A DNA stretch of 64,000 bases from Gryllotalpicola ginsengisoli DSM 22003. GTDB lineage: Bacteria; Actinomycetota; Actinomycetes; Actinomycetales; Microbacteriaceae. The position numbers were made by a program, and so were the translations under genes. The stretch spans positions 32,599-96,598 of the forward strand of contig NZ_AULK01000006.1 in NCBI RefSeq assembly GCF_000419445.1, given 5' to 3'. How positions within the stretch are numbered: the stretch's first letter is position 1; each line of letters starts with the position of its first letter. Of the stretch, positions 63,804 to 64,000 are shown one piece after another. The notes beneath the pieces were generated by a model. It saw only the letters and a list, made by a program, of their open reading frames with translations, was not told the DNA's origin and did no database searches.

Positions 63804-64000
63804 GCTCGGGACTCCTTCGCGAGCGGTGCGGCGGCCTCGGCGCGGCGCACGGAGGCGGCCCGCGGCACGTCGCGCCCGGCGGTGAGGCGGCTGACGGTGA
63901 AGACGACCGCGGCGAACAGCAGCGTCACGGCCGCGAGCACCACGCCCATGGCGGTCGCGTAGCCGAACTGGCCCTTGCGGAAGGCGACGGTGAACAGCTC
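63800..64000 (-). CDS. CUT1 sugar ABC importer permease, MalF/UgpA type (3' part only)
   Basis: The last 66 codons of a minus-strand gene that continues beyond the right edge. The visible part reads ELFTVAFRKGQFGYATAMGV, a final hydrophobic helix (VLAAVTLLFAAVVFTVS) and a basic/Ala-rich tail ending AKESRA. The sequence before the last helix (FGYATAMG) is the usual end of UgpA/MalF-type permeases. It overlaps the next permease start (ATGA), confirming the pairing. Confidence 0.88.
   Translation of the reverse strand, partial: ELFTVAFRKGQFGYATAMGVVLAAVTLLFAAVVFTVSRLTAGRDVPRAASVRRAEAAAPLAKESRA

Overview
The window is high-GC DNA with the codon and intergenic style of an actinobacterium. The best fit is the family Microbacteriaceae (Leifsonia/Microbacterium-like). 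Reasons: the actinobacterial small SRP RNA, many GTG/TTG starts, heavy use of the hexamer GGATGC/GCATCC, a SipW-type exported-fibre cluster, a phosphoketolase operon, and sugar ABC importers without their own ATPase. No rRNA, CRISPR array or prophage is visible. One intact IS30-family insertion sequence and many short hairpin repeats are present.

Layout. 0.1-3.9 kb (minus): an exported-protein operon with a TasA-like SipW substrate, an ER-type signal peptidase, an LAXTG sortase-type wall protein and a choice-of-anchor G protein. 4.3-7.6 kb (minus): dnaX-recR. 7.7-13.6 kb (minus): xfp-pta-ackA, a phosphoketolase/acetyl-phosphate/acetate operon. 13.8-14.2 kb: SRP RNA and tRNA-Ser(GGA), followed by a gene-poor, possibly acquired patch with a lipoprotein and a DUF4177 protein. 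15.6-18.0 kb (minus): acylphosphatase, a lipoprotein, a 55-residue membrane protein and an MFS drug exporter.

18.3-64 kb is one long carbohydrate-use region. It holds: a ROK regulator and GH1 beta-glucosidase facing a peptide-type five-gene ABC importer; a CE7 acetyl esterase; araBDA with a LacI repressor, a GH51 arabinofuranosidase, a second LacI repressor and a CUT1 importer; the IS30 element; a glyoxalase-fold/MarR pair; an APC permease and an aldehyde dehydrogenase; a sugar-oxidation set (two Gfo/Idh/MocA dehydrogenases, a TIM-barrel protein, a ThuA-like protein); a GH3 glycosidase with a CUT1 importer and LacI repressor; a cytoplasmic GH10 xylanase with xylA-xylB; and a glycerate kinase beside a third CUT1 importer that runs off the right edge. 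Together they read as uptake of plant hemicellulose oligosaccharides (xylo-, arabino-, beta-gluco-), intracellular hydrolysis, pentose entry via AraBDA and XylAB to xylulose 5-phosphate, and a possible route through Xfp to acetyl-phosphate.

The most unusual DNA-level signals are: (i) a superfamily of 35-45 nt hairpin repeats in three related sequence classes with changing but self-complementary stems, which cluster at gene ends and have entered the coding regions of dnaX, a thuA-like gene and the 3' end of pta; (ii) a second, unrelated element of about 91 bp with shared inverted termini, present twice; (iii) regulatory palindromes next to most sugar operons, including a xylA operator lying inside the 3' end of the upstream xylanase gene.
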